From NCBI GenBank assembly GCA_940671915.1, contig CALNVZ010000641.1, positions 37,043,774-37,107,773 on the forward strand: 64,000 nucleotides of DNA, written 5' to 3'. Every line of letters begins with the position of its first letter. Position 1 is the stretch's first letter. Under the pieces are notes generated by a model. That model was not told the origin of the DNA and searched no databases. It saw only the letters and a list, made by a program, of their open reading frames with translations. Source of the stretch: Paracentrotus lividus. Taxonomy: Eukaryota > Echinodermata > Echinoidea > Camarodonta > Echinidae. A program made the translations under genes and the position numbers. Below, piece by piece: positions 21,701 through 31,864 of the stretch.

Positions 21701-24700
21701 CTTCTGTGCGTTCATAGATACCGTTTGAGCTTGAACACCAAACCTTCTATCTGATGCAATCCCAACACAATCCTTCCCTATCATAGCCACAATGGCTGAT
21801 CCATTATATGACATAATAGACTGCAAATGGAGAGAAGAAACAAAAATAATTCTAATGAAAGAAAACAGATTTATAATTATAAATCCCAACACAATCCTTC
21901 ACAATCATCGCTATTAAGGGCAAACCATTATATGACATAATGGACTAAAAGAAACACAAATTAAAAGACAACAGATTAATAGTAATAAAAAGCATCACAT
22001 AATCTTCTTTGAAGGTTTCACTGGTGGTAGAATGATTAGCAGTGGAAGGTTTAACGGTGCACCAAGTATTCGTTCTTGATGTTATGAGTGGTCCTGAAAA
22101 GGACCTAGACTACCCACTCTCGACTTTTTGGTGAGCATGTTCTCACCGTCTTCACAGTATTGTGGCTACAATGGCTGAACCATTATATGACATAATAGAC
22201 TGCAAATGGAGAGAAGAATCAGCAACTATTAAAAGACAACAGATTGTTTATAATAAAAAACAATGCATAATCTTTCTCTATCATGGCCACAATGGCCAAA
22301 CCATATGACACAATACTATTTATAGACCGAAAATGGAGAGCAAAAAAAAAAATGAACATTAACTCATTATGAATGTTAATAACCTTCATGGGATTTCTTA
22401 ATAAGAAAGCTTTTTTTTACAACAACTCCCATTATGTTAGATCAGATGCTCATCATATCAATGAAAATAAAGGGCCATGGGTTTTGAGTTGGGCCCTTAA
22501 AAAGGTGGAGTTGTGACATCTGATCCTCAAATATGATTTTGTTTATTGATTTACTTAAAAACTATACAAGCTATATAGCTGAATTTGGTCTTAAATTAAA
22601 AGCTGCGTCGATGTAGGGCAACAAAATACATGTTTTAAAAATTGTTAAAAATTTTCATCATTGGTCTGTTAATTAACTGTTAATTAACAAGAGTCAGGGT
22701 GGAGGAGGAGCCGTGCAGCAAATATGGTACATGTGCTGTAAAACAGAGTTAAATCATGTTCAGGAGATGGATTTTTTTAAAAATTGAAATCGCTTTCACC
22801 CTTCTGAAACACTTGTAACATATAATTTAGGCTTGTTTATGATCATAAAAGTAGTTATAAACAATTTAGTGTTGTACACTATTGTGACTGTACTATATGA
22901 ATGACAATTTCTTTACAGCTAAAGGCTCTTATGTTAGGACATGGTCAATAATGTTTACCCAAGATGAAGGGACTTTCATATATGGCCATGTGTTTAAAGT
23001 TGGGCCCATGTTGTGTGACACACCTCAAAATTTGTACTAATCGTGCACATTTACATGAAAGTGGCTGTAACTTTTAAAAATTTGTATTAACCCCACAAAA
23101 GTATACATTTCTGGAAGCTGTAATTGTCATGGAGTTCTGAATATGCGATTAAAATTAACATAGGTGGCGCTCTTGAAAGGGTTAATAGAATCTTAAAAGC
23201 CTAGAAATATTCATGAAAAAGATGGCTTTAGAAAAAAATTGCGAAAAAATACTGCTTACCCTACAACATTATTTACTGCAGATTTGAACTCGTCATGTTT
23301 AAAGCTTTCCAAACATGTATAACTTTCTATAACCCTGGAGGGTTTACCGCATTTTGCTCCAGGCTGAAAAGATGACTTCGAAAATTTCAATTTTTTGAAG
23401 AAAATGTACCTTGTTGCCGTGTTTTGAGTATTGTAACTCTCACTGTTTAAGATACTAGACATGTAATGAAGGATGCTATACAAGTTGGTAGGCAGATAGA
23501 AGTAAAAAGTAGTACAGACATGTAGAAAAGGTCGCATTTGCTTGGTAAACATCATTAACCATAATGCCCTATATAAGAGCCCTAATTATTAAGCTGTAAT
23601 GAAATTGTCATTCATATTATACAGTCACAATATACTACAGTATACAACACTAAACTGTTTATAACTACTTTTATGGATCATAAACAAGCTAAATTACATG
23701 TTGAAAGTGTTTCAGAAGGGCGAATGCATTTCAATTTAAAAAAAAAGCCATCTCTGAACATGATTTAACCCTGTTTTACCATGTTTACAGCACATGCACC
23801 ATATTTGCTGCGCGGCTCCTCCTGCGCGGCTCCTCCTCCACCCCTGACTCTCGTTAATTAACAGTTAATTAACAGAACAATGATGAAATTTTAACATTTT
23901 TTAAAACATGTATTTTGTTGCCCTACATGAGAGCTTTAATTTAAGACCAAATTCAGCTATAAAGCTTGTATAGTTTTTAAGTAAATCAATAAACAAAATC
24001 ATATTTGAGGAGCAGATGTCACAACTCCACCTTTTTAAGGGCCCAACTCAAAACGCATGGCCATATCTGTACTACTTTGCTACTTCTATCTGCCTTACCA
24101 ACTTATATAGGATTCTTTACTACATGTCTAGTATCTTAAACAGCGAGTTACAATACTTAGAACACTGCAACAAGGTACATTTTCTTTAAAAATTGAAATT
24201 TTCGAAGTCATCTTTCCAGCCTGGAGCAAAATACGGTAAACTCTCCCAGGGTATAGAAAGTTATACATGTTTGGGAAGCTCTAAATGTGACGAGTTCAAA
24301 TCTGCAGTAAATAATGTTGTAGGGTCAGCAATATTTTTCCAAAGCCATCTTTTTTCATGAATTTTTCAGGCTTTAAGATTCATAACCTTTCAAGGGCGCC
24401 ACCTATGTTAATTTTAAGTGCATTTCCGAACTCCTCAGACATTCAGCTTCCAGAAAATGTATACTTTTGTGGGGTTAATATAAATTTTTATAAAGTTACA
24501 GCCACTTTCATGGAAATGCGCACGATCGGTACAAATTTTGAGTGTGTCACACAACATGGGCCCAACTTAAAACGCATGGCCAAAGTCAGAATAAATCTAT
24601 TTAGATTCTAGAGTCCAACCCGCAACATCTAGTAGTCTATTCTAGACTCTCCTATCTGGAAAGCGACTAGAAAACTACTTTAATATTTAGCCATTTCTGA

Positions 24701-26912
24701 TCCATGGAGGAAGCACGCGTGGAGTGGAGCCGTTATGAACTTACCGAGACTAGCATAGACGGGACTACGTACGAAACATCAACACAGTCGTACTCAAAAG
24801 ATTGAGCAAATGAACGATATGAATAAACATGGAAAATTCACATTACCGAATTGTTTCCAAAATTCTTCTCCATTTTTCCTTTCCTTGAGCACTGCTCCCT
24901 TATGTCCTCAAAGTAGTAAATTTTAGTATTCAACCGCTATATTCGTACATCTTTGCCACCGATTCCAACTGACCAAGAGAAGCAGTAATTCAATGGCGGG
25001 ATAAATTGTGCGCCCCTCTTTTGTTCGAAGGTTTGCATTTGACGATGTCCTCGCTCCGTCACGAGTCGAATATGTGACATGGCAACAGTTAGTTGTTACC
25101 TGTTGTTTGTTTAATTCCGTTGTTAAGGATGATTAGCGTTTTGATTCAGCGTCGCGAATAGAATGAAAAAAAATAATAACTAAATAAAAAATAAGTAGGG
25201 CCTAGTAATAATAAAATATAATATAGATATTAACAAAAGTTTTAGTTTATTTGTTTTTAAGGCTATATATGAGGTAGAAGAGGCCCCTGGTGATTTCTAA
25301 TTTTTTAAAGTGAAGGGTGGCTGGGTCACAAGGGGGGGGGGGGGCTGGGGGCTGAACATGCTAAAAATTCGTGAAGGTATAGGTAACTTTTGTGTTTTGT
25401 AACATGTTTGCGGAGAAAAGTTGGCTGAACACCCGCTCCCGCCTCATATATAAATACTAAAAGTTAAAATGATCTTTTTTTTTTTTTTGTTGCTTTATTT
25501 TTTTCCTTTTCATGTTTGTTTGTTTATTTGGTTTTTGTTTTTGATTTTTTGTTTTTTTATTTATTTTTTTTTTATTTTTATTATTATTATTTTTTTTTTT
25601 GGGGGGGGAGGGATAGTCCATTATTCTATCCAGATTTACTAAGGCAATTGTAGGCCTAAATATTCCTGCCCCCATTTTCCCCTCCCCAGATGATGGCTTA
25701 GATGTATGTACTTTCGTTTAAAAGAAAATAAATAAATATAACAGAGACAAAACAGTTAGATTATTTCAACTTCAAGTTTAATTTTATTTAACAAACACTG
25801 AAGAAATACAGATTATAAGGAATTTAAAGTAAAGAACAAAGCTAACAAAGACTAAGCTCCTCCGAGNNNNNNNNNNNNNNNNNNNNNNNNNNNNNNNNNN
25901 NNNNNNNNNNNNNNNNNNNNNNNNNNNNNNNNNNNNNNNNNNNNNNNNNNNNNNNNNNNNNNNNNNNNNNNNNNNNNNNNNNNNNNNNNNNNNNNNNNNN
26001 NNNNNNNNNNNNNNNNNNNNNNNNNNNNNNNNNNNNNNNNNNNNNNNNNNNNNNNNNNNNNNNNNNNNNNNNNNNNNNNNNNNNNNNNNNNNNNNNNNNN
26101 NNNNNNNNNNNNNNNNNNNNNNNNNNNNNNNNNNNNNNNNNNNNNNNNNNNNNNNNNNNNNNNNNNNNNNNNNNNNNNNNNNNNNNNNNNNNNNNNNNNN
26201 NNNNNNNNNNNNNNNNNNNNNNNNNNNNNNNNNNNNNNNNNNNNNNNNNNNNNNNNNNNNNNNNNNNNNNNNNNNNNNNNNNNNNNNNNNNNNNNNNNNN
26301 NNNNNNNNNNNNNNNNNNNNNNNNNNNNNNNNNNNNNNNNNNNNNNNNNNNNNNNNNNNNNNNNNNNNNNNNNNNNNNNNNNNNNNNNNNNNNNNNNNNN
26401 NNNNNNNNNNNNNNNNNNNNNNNNNNNNNNNNNNNNNNNNNNNNNNNNNNNNNNNNNNNNNNNNNNNNNNNNNNNNNNNNNNNNNNNNNNNNNNNNNNNN
26501 NNNNNNNNNNNNNNNNNNNNNNNNNNNNNNNNNNNNNNNNNNNNNNNNNNNNNNNNNNNNNNNNNNNNNNNNNNNNNNNNNNCACCCCTAAGAAAAAAAA
26601 AGACAAAAAGACCAAGCTCCTTTTGGGCCCCATTGACAAAAATATCGTCGTCCACCCCCCCCCCCCAACCCCCCCCTCTCCACCCCTAATAGAAAAAAAA
26701 AAGGAAAAAAAAAAAAAAAATAAAAAGGCTAAGCTCCTTCCTGCCCCATGCACAAAAATATCTCGTCCAGCCCCCCCCCCAAAAAAAAAAGTCTATAGCG
26801 AAAAAAAAAGGGGGGTATTGACGGGCGACCCGATTTAGCACTCATCCTACCCCTTCTGATACACGAGACCTTTATGATGTGTGCCCGGGGGCGGGAAAAA
26901 AAAACATCTTCT

Positions 26913-26950
<38 letters not shown>

Positions 26951-28337
26951 CTCAAGTGTGGAAGGTAGGTTAAAGTTTGATATTTTACGCTGATGTTTAC
27001 CATAACACACCTCTCGCATAAGTCTTATATCTCTATATATTATCTCTAGTATTTCCATTTTTATCAAAGCGACCATACGAAATCGAGTGCGCAGAATTAT
27101 ATATATATATATATCGGTGAGTTTTGCTCTCATTTCCACCTTTTATGTTCAGTTAAGCATTTTTAGAGATTGATTTTAGGATTTAAAAATATAAATATTT
27201 AAGTGCACAATTGACTCCCAATTAAACATTATAACTAACGGGATTGAAAGTGTAAATTTAGGTTAGAAATTATTTTTGTAACCACGCCAGAGTCACGTAG
27301 AGTCAGAGGCACGAGTTTGATATATCGAACGAGTGTAGTGCATGAGTGGGAGGAAGGACAATATAGCCTTTTATAGGCCCTAATGTCATGAATCATAAAC
27401 AAATATCCAGGGGCTCTTAAAGTCGCTTCCCAGATAGAAGCAGATATTGCAGGTCAAATATCACCTGCATCCACTCTAAGGCACAGCAAGATTTTTTTTT
27501 TTTTTATACTTAGATTCTCTAAACATCTTTTTTAAGCATTTTTTATAAGAATTTTTATCATAAAAAAAAAAATAAAAAGCTGACCAAACATGCCACGCAA
27601 AGTACAAAACACTAAAAGTTCATATTAAAAAGTTAAAAACTTTTCTTTTAACTTAGATCTAAGTCCTAATTTATTTGGTAAATCAAACTTTGTGACAGAC
27701 AAGTCACAAAGCTCAACTATTAAAACGATGGAGAATGAGCTGAGCTATAAAATCTAGAAAAGGAGGAAAATAGCCTTAACTTAATAACACACTAAAAAAA
27801 TCTTCAATTTTGACATTTCAATCTAGATCTTAGTAGATCTAGATCTACTAACTTACATGTAAAAAAAAAGTTAGTACCGTAGTAGTAACGTTAGACCTCT
27901 ATTGGTGAATTAATTTTACATCCAAAATACATCTTAGAAGAGATCATTAAGTTATATGTAAGTTATAATATCCATATAAAACTTGTAATATGACATAATA
28001 ACTCCGTGTAGAGCCCTTCCCTTTGGAGTAGAGGGCTAATCTACCAAGTATACCAAGTAAGTAAGTAAGTAAGTAAGTATACCAAGTATGTTGAAACTGT
28101 TGGCTGTTGCGAATCTTCGAAAAAAAAAAGTCGCAGTATTGTGGAGCGCCGAGCCGCGGACCCGGGACGGGGTCCAGTCCAGCAGGCGCGGCACCCAACA
28201 CACCGGAGTAATATGATTGATACCGTCCACACACAAACAGGTTCTAAATAAATTGCAACCCCGGCCACAATTTCAATATTACAGATTCATCTTAAACAAT
28301 TTTAATATCTCCAAATAGTTTTTAAGTTTCTTACCAT
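14719..28337 (-). CDS. PSMB3: PSMB3, proteasome 20S core beta-3 subunit
   Basis: Exons on the - strand, in transcript order: ATG-only exon 28335-28337 (probable), 21636-21820, 19225-19332, 17478-17655, 15534-15628 and 14719-14767. Phases agree at every junction and give 205 residues, equal to the usual family length. Motifs: [20 protein letters not shown] near the start, [83 protein letters not shown] and the C-terminus KARMD. PSMB3 is a structural, non-proteolytic beta subunit of the 20S core; no N-terminal catalytic Thr is expected or seen. The introns are full of MITEs, and three exon ends are tandemly copied into adjoining introns (see findings). The gene converges with SPAG6 and diverges from IGF2BP. 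Identity is near certain; only the first exon is open to doubt. Confidence 0.95.
15227..15602 (-). repeat. Five 75-bp tandem copies of the PSMB3 exon 5 donor end
   Basis: Units begin (plus strand) at 15227, 15302, 15377, 15452 and 15527, exactly 75 bp apart. Each contains, on the - strand, the last about 59 bases of exon 5, the donor gtaagt and a short intron piece. The copy at 15527 is the real exon end. Confidence 0.95.
15534..15628 (-). CDS. PSMB3: PSMB3 coding exon 5
   Basis: On the - strand: acceptor ...ccttgtag, donor gtaagt, phase 0 in and phase 2 out. It reads [20 protein letters not shown] then [11 protein letters not shown] plus AT. Reading through the donor meets TAA at once (ATG TAA), so splicing here is required for a full-length product. 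The exon end is the first of five 75-bp copies. Confidence 0.93.
15738..15835 (-). mobile_element. SINE 3' end with (ATT)n tail
   Basis: (aat)n at about 15,741-15,773 followed by ttataaagcgcaatga; on the - strand this is a SINE-like tail ending tgcgctttataaatt(att)n, like that of the SINE at 12,680-12,960. Confidence 0.55.
16900..17440. mobile_element. GGTCTAAT foldback with an inner palindrome, PSMB3 intron
   Basis: Degenerate repeats (cacttggtctaacat, ttagaccaagtggtcatt) run in both orientations. Inside, about 17,215-17,345, caaagctattgtgccgtcct and its inverse form a palindromic MITE with centre tgatgcatcagtcaaca. A sibling of the inner element lies at 59,595-59,760. Confidence 0.55.
17478..17655 (-). 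CDS. PSMB3: PSMB3 coding exon 4
   Basis: On the - strand: acceptor ...aaatttgacag, donor gtaagt, phase 2 in and phase 0 out, 60 codons. It reads [20 protein letters not shown], then [20 protein letters not shown] and ends CESVWVPDL. Confidence 0.96.
17728..17921. mobile_element. MITE with TACTGTATAAG ends
   Basis: It begins tactgtataagtggttattt and ends ggcttatacagta, so the ends are inverted, and holds several ttcgcg and cgcgaa motifs. It lies in PSMB3 intron 3. Confidence 0.7.
18848..19254 (-). repeat. Nine tandem copies of the PSMB3 exon 3 donor end
   Basis: Units begin (plus strand) at 18848, 18892, 18936, 18980, 19024, 19076, 19133, 19177 and 19221. The spacing is 44 bp, with two copies enlarged to 52 and 57 bp. 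On the - strand each is ttatttacag-like acceptor, 30 bases of exon 3 and donor gtaatt. The copy at 19221 is the real exon end. Confidence 0.95.
19225..19332 (-). CDS. PSMB3: PSMB3 coding exon 3
   Basis: On the - strand: acceptor ...ttttggaacag, donor gtaatt, phase 2 in and out. It reads [20 protein letters not shown] then [16 protein letters not shown]. Its last 30 bases and donor are repeated eight more times downstream in the intron. Confidence 0.94.
19680..20490. mobile_element. MITE with AAAGGGCCTGTCCCACAG inverted ends
   Basis: Left end taaagggcctgtcccacagg and right end ctgtgggacaggcccttta, with about 40 bp of near-perfect inverted repeat including gcgatcgttgtggcgacaac. The interior is rich in short gcgac and gtcgc motifs. 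No coding capacity. Confidence 0.85.
20503..21004. mobile_element. Palindromic MITE with TTAA flanks
   Basis: TTAA at 20503-20506 and 21001-21004 bounds an almost full-length palindrome (about 220-bp arms), starting aggggaagttcaccctggaa and ending with its complement. The TTAA target site suggests a piggyBac-type source; that is inference. Confidence 0.85.
21489..21620. mobile_element. Short MITE with GGAGCCCTGTTTCTC / GGGCCCC ends
   Basis: The arms gtcataagtctaagttct and acttagacttatgatgg are inverted; the edges are gagccctgtttctcaaaatt and tttgtggaaagggcccc. It sits next to the exon 2 donor of PSMB3. Confidence 0.6.
21636..21820 (-). CDS. PSMB3: PSMB3 coding exon 2
   Basis: On the - strand: acceptor ...ctccatttgcag, donor gtaagt, phase 0 in and phase 2 out, 61 codons plus GT. 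It reads [20 protein letters not shown] then [12 protein letters not shown] and ends GLATDITT. Diverged copies of its 5' end and acceptor lie just upstream in the intron. Confidence 0.95.
21760..22350 (-). repeat. Four diverged copies of the PSMB3 exon 2 acceptor end
   Basis: The real exon start lies at 21,760-21,835; related blocks lie at about 21,884-21,950, 22,150-22,245 and 22,255-22,345. Shared plus-strand landmarks are aatcccaacacaatcctt, ccattatatgacataatrga and ctgcaaatggagagaaga. The copies are not open reading frames, and the third keeps an intact acceptor. Confidence 0.8.
22090..22105 (-). other. Histone-3'-end-like stem-loop 3
   Basis: On the - strand GGTCCTTTTCAGGACC is followed by actcataacatcaagaacga: a six-base-pair stem, UUUC loop, an ACC..CA-like flank and a purine-rich tract at the spacing of a histone downstream element. 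No histone coding sequence precedes it. Confidence 0.5.
22474..24582. mobile_element. Interleaved inverted-repeat transposon complex (A-B-A'-B')
   Basis: Block A (about 22,474-22,960) is the reverse complement of A' (about 23,570-24,062). Block B (about 22,983-23,540) is the reverse complement of B' (about 24,075-24,582). All four blocks start or end with the same ggccatgngtttnaagttgggccc edge. No transposase is recognisable. It lies in PSMB3 intron 1. Confidence 0.75.
24583..25300. other. PSMB3 intron 1, unassigned, CpG-containing
   Basis: Mostly unique sequence with some CpGs (acgcgtggagtggagccg, gacgatgtcctcgctccgtc). It contains a possible short exon on the - strand (24745-24756, MLVS, donor gtaagt) that could be an alternative PSMB3 start. 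No other gene is recognised. Confidence 0.3.
25850..26830. repeat. C/A-rich tandem array around an assembly gap
   Basis: Units of about 125 bp combine aagctcctt, ccc(c)at(t/g)nacaaaaatat, (tc)gtcca, a C run and cccctaa followed by an A run. Two units are visible right of the gap and one partial unit on the left, so the gap very likely lies inside the array. Confidence 0.75.
25867..26582. other. Assembly gap, 716 N
   Basis: All bases are N. Frames that seem open across it have no meaning. True length is unknown. Confidence 1.
26915..26946. repeat. Poly(T) tract
   Basis: About 30 T in a row; a likely slippage or retroposon-tail site. Confidence 0.9.
26947..28334. other. PSMB3 intron 1, distal part, no gene recognised
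   Basis: AT-rich, with (at)n near 27,098-27,113, a (gtaa)n microsatellite near 28,058-28,079 and a short GC-rich block at 28,140-28,200 (gagccgcggacccgggacgg). No coding frame is supported. Confidence 0.5.
28335..28337 (-). CDS. PSMB3: PSMB3 probable first coding exon, ATG only
   Basis: The - strand reads ...ctttcatcATG then gtaagaaac, a strong donor directly after the start codon. Exon 2 begins TCT ATT ATG TCA, so joining gives MSIMSYNG, the conserved family N-terminus, and a 205-residue protein. The 5' UTR would run towards higher coordinates from 28,338. The surrounding 250 bp looks unique and contains an unmethylated-promoter-like mix with several CpGs. This implies a first intron of about 6.5 kb. 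The alternative at 24,745-24,756 is discussed under rejected items. Confidence 0.55.
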
Positions 28338-28530
28338 GATGAAAGTGTGAGTTTATCTGGTCTCCCGTCGAAAACACTTAATTTCCTGAGTAGTTTCCAG
28401 CGGTCGTTTTTGGAGCAAAAACGATAAATCATGCATCACTAACTATTTCAGTTTTAACGTAGAGGGCTCACGTTACAGATATAATTTTCACTCTTTTGAT
28501 TTTCTCCCCGAAAGTCTGAAATATATAGGG
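28338..28530 (-). promoter_or_regulatory. Possible PSMB3 5' UTR and promoter
   Basis: If the ATG-only exon at 28335-28337 is right, the 5' UTR and promoter lie here. The stretch is non-repetitive, with ggtcgtttttggag and caaaaacgat forming a small dyad. No core promoter motif is certain. Confidence 0.3.
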
Positions 28531-29269
28531 GAGACCGGGGGTGGACGTTACAAAATTCACATTTGGGCCAGACAATTCTAATGAAAGTACTCACACACTC
28601 CATTTTGGGTCTGTAGTTAGCCTATTATGTTGGCTAGAACCTGAGGCACATAGAACTTGAAAACATGTAAACACTAATTAACTACAGCTTAATTAATGAA
28701 GACATTTTTTTGTAACAACCTACCCCGTATACGGGGTAAGTTGTTACACCATACCGGGCAGATTGTTATGTAAACATACGGGGTAATTTCGCAATGTGTA
28801 AATCTCTTATACCATACTTTTTTTTTCAACTTTCCAGTTTCTTGGTATCGTTAACAGTAGATCAAGTAGAGCTCTAGAATAGACTAAAGTAATAATAGAA
28901 ATATCAAAATATTAACACCAGAAAATTGAAACAAAATTACTTTTGGGGTAGGTTGTTACATCGACATGGGGTAGGTTGTTGAAACAATTTACCCCATATG
29001 TGATTTTACACATATAATCAACTGTAGCAAAGCCATTAGGCAGAATTACAGGGCATGGCTCAGGGGTATATTAGTGACATACATGTACTATATTCACAAT
29101 ACCAGACTATCATCATGTGCCTTCAGTTGTAAGAACTATTACAAATTTTAATTTTTGTCAAAAATTCACTTGGAACTGTAAAAAATGGTTTTTGTTGATT
29201 TACTTTTTGATAAAACAACGGAGAAACCTCACGACCGGCACTTTTTTTTTTACATTTTAATCAAGTCTA

Positions 29270-29610
29270 TTCTAATAAGGTGCCATATCTGAAGACTTTG
29301 GCGATCGTGTTTTTCCACAACTTTCTGTATTTAGCTTTCTCCATTAGCTGTAACCCTCTTTCTTCTACTCCTCTCTCTTCAAGCCATTTATTAAAGCTGT
29401 TCATCAATGTTACTCTTCTCCTTCCTCTTCTCCTTTTCCCCTTGAACTTTCCTGTCAGTAACAGATTCTAAATCTCCCTTTCGTGTTAGGTGTCCCGAAA
29501 ATCTCAAGTCTAATTCTTATGTCACAAAGCAGTTCCTGTTTTACTTTAGCTTTTCTTAGCACTTCCTGCTAATAACTCGATCAGACCATTTGATTTTCAG
29601 CATCTGTCTG
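29270..29610 (-). mobile_element. Decayed LINE reverse transcriptase, C-terminal fragment
   Basis: The - strand, in broken frames, gives MLKIKWSDRV, VLRKAKVKQELLCDIRIR and FSGHLTRKGDLESV, followed by a basic GK..GK stretch. This is the well-known C-terminal signature of non-LTR retrotransposon RTs (FGHL.R... LE...L.GK..G.R.RG). At least two frameshifts and several stops are present. It is a dead remnant. Confidence 0.6.
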
Positions 29611-30221
29611 TAATCAAGTAAGTACGCTTTATTTTTCTTAAGTTATTCATTTTTGTGTGTTATGATGATATTGTTTTTTTTTTTTAAGTTTTTTTAAAGT
29701 TTTTTTTTTTTTTTTTTTTTTTTTTTTGTTTTGGGGGGGGGTTTTGCAGTGGCTGGATCGGATGGAATGTAGAAAATTTTAAAAACAGCAGATGCAGCTG
29801 AAAAGTTATTTTGCTACTTACCATTTAAGTTCAATAAAATGGTTTTCAAAAAATAAAATAAATAAAATAGGGGCGCGTGCCTGTTGCAACTCACCTCCCC
29901 CCCCTCCCCCTTCTGCTACTTGGCACCACGGTGGGGAAACAATCCACCACCCTAGCGCCTTCAAGATCAGTCTTGACATGCGCCACATACAAAAAGAAAT
30001 TTCTCAAAAGAAAGTGATCTGCGTAAAAAGTAGCCAATTTTCAACGAAATCACGTTTTAATCACTTTTCAAATTACCTTAATCACTGACCCAAAGAAGGG
30101 TCCCAAACCCTTCATGTTCTTTCTTTGTCAATTAATTGTTAAAATGTTGTGTTTTTGATTGGTTTGAATAAAACTTGAAATTTAACTTGAAGGGGAAAAA
30201 CGACTAATATTCCTAAGCATA

Positions 30222-31864
30222 CACTGCCCTCCAAAAGTTTGGGTACACCTGGTACCAGCTATGTTTGGGATCATTTTAAATCATTTTATATCCAATATTT
30301 CAGTCCCAATGTTGTTAAAGTACTAAAAAATACATTTTGCAATGAATATACGTCACAATTATGGAACAAAGTCTCCTAGGAATTTAGAAATTAGCCAAAA
30401 TATGAAAAAGGGCAAAAACATGATTTTGCACTAATTTATTTAATTATTGAAAAAAATAAAATATCTCCGTCAATAATGATCCAATCAATGTGAAATTTTG
30501 CATGGTCGTTAAGGTACATGTAAAATAAAGCGCTTCGTTATTTATTTGTATTTTAAAGTATAAATCTATTAATTATTAAATTTATGCTAATTAGGTGTGT
30601 TTTTATACATTTATCAAAATTTGGCTTTAACAAACTTGTTTTGAAGTCCAATATCCTTTCAAAAGTTGCTGTGTGTAATAGTCAACAAAATTTTAATAAA
30701 AAGTTTGAAGTTTGTAATTAATTTGTATGTATTCTTTTGTTTTATTATTTTCTTTTGTCTTAAATTATCAGTGATTATCTTGATTTGTATGTATTTCTTA
30801 ATGTTTTTGGCTCTTTTATGTTTCGAAAATGAAAGCAAAATGCTATCTTACATTTTATTTAGGTCTGACATGCAATAATGCAATGTTGTATCACCTAATA
30901 GTGTGCAGTTTGTTTTGAACAATATAGTTGCACTACACTTTAAAGGAAAAGGTCACGAAAAGGCATATTTTGGGTTGGCAGCGGTGGCGCAGCAGTCATG
31001 GACGTTTTATAATAGGTTCAATTGGTAAAGACCCCTCCCCCCGTCAGAAAAGGCTTAATTCAGTCTTTATATACAGAGTTATCAAGTAAGGAACCATTCT
31101 TTGACCTGTCATTAGGAAAGTTTACAAATACCGACAAATTCAATTCTTGCCCATTTGTGTACTGAATGCACCATTCCCCTAAAAAGTTCTACGTAACCAC
31201 ACTCTTAATTGCTTCTAAAAGGCCTTTAGCATCATCTTGGATATCTTGAAATCAATAAAGAAACATTTCTGAAACATAAAAGACGCACAAATTTTAAGAA
31301 ATACATTAAAACAAAAACAATCGAAGACAATAGAAAGTATTAAAACAAAAGAATACAAAGGAATTCATGAGAAACTCAATTTTTTAAAATCATAATATTG
31401 TTGACTATTATGCTCAGCAACTTTTAACAAGAAAGTGGGCTTCACAGCAATTTTTTAGACAAAATATTGATAAATATTTAAAAATAGACCCTTAATTTGC
31501 ATAAATAATAATAATTGATAGATTGTTGCCTCAAAATACAAACAAATAGTTCAGGGTTATATTCTACATTTGCCTCAACATCCATGCAAAATTTTACATT
31601 GATCAGGCCATCATTGACCGAGATTTTTTCAATGATTGAATAAATTAGTGCAAAATCATGTTTTTGCACCTTTTGCATATTTTTGTCTAATATCTGAATT
31701 CCAAGAAGACTTGGTGGGATAATCGTGAAGTACATTATTTCCATAATATATTTTTTGTACTTTAACATCATTTGGACTGAAATACTGGACATAAAATGCC
31801 TTAAAATGATACAAAACATATAGCTGGTATCAGGTGTACCCAAACTTTTGGAGGGCATGCAGTG
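30222..31864. mobile_element. Tc1/mariner-like non-autonomous element with about 250-400 bp inverted ends
   Basis: TA flanks both sides (30220-30221, 31865-31866). Left end cactgccctccaaaagtttg, right end aaacttttggagggcatgca, with long inverted arms including acacctggtaccagctatg. The interior has no intact transposase. Confidence 0.8.

Noticed and set aside
24745-24756. Alternative PSMB3 first exon, - strand, MLVS followed by gtaagt
   Set aside because: It splices in phase but gives a three-residue longer, unconserved N-terminus; the ATG-only exon at 28335 fits the family better. Not excluded.
25842-26753. 303-codon frame on the - strand
   Set aside because: Almost entirely N; the rest is A/C-run repeat.
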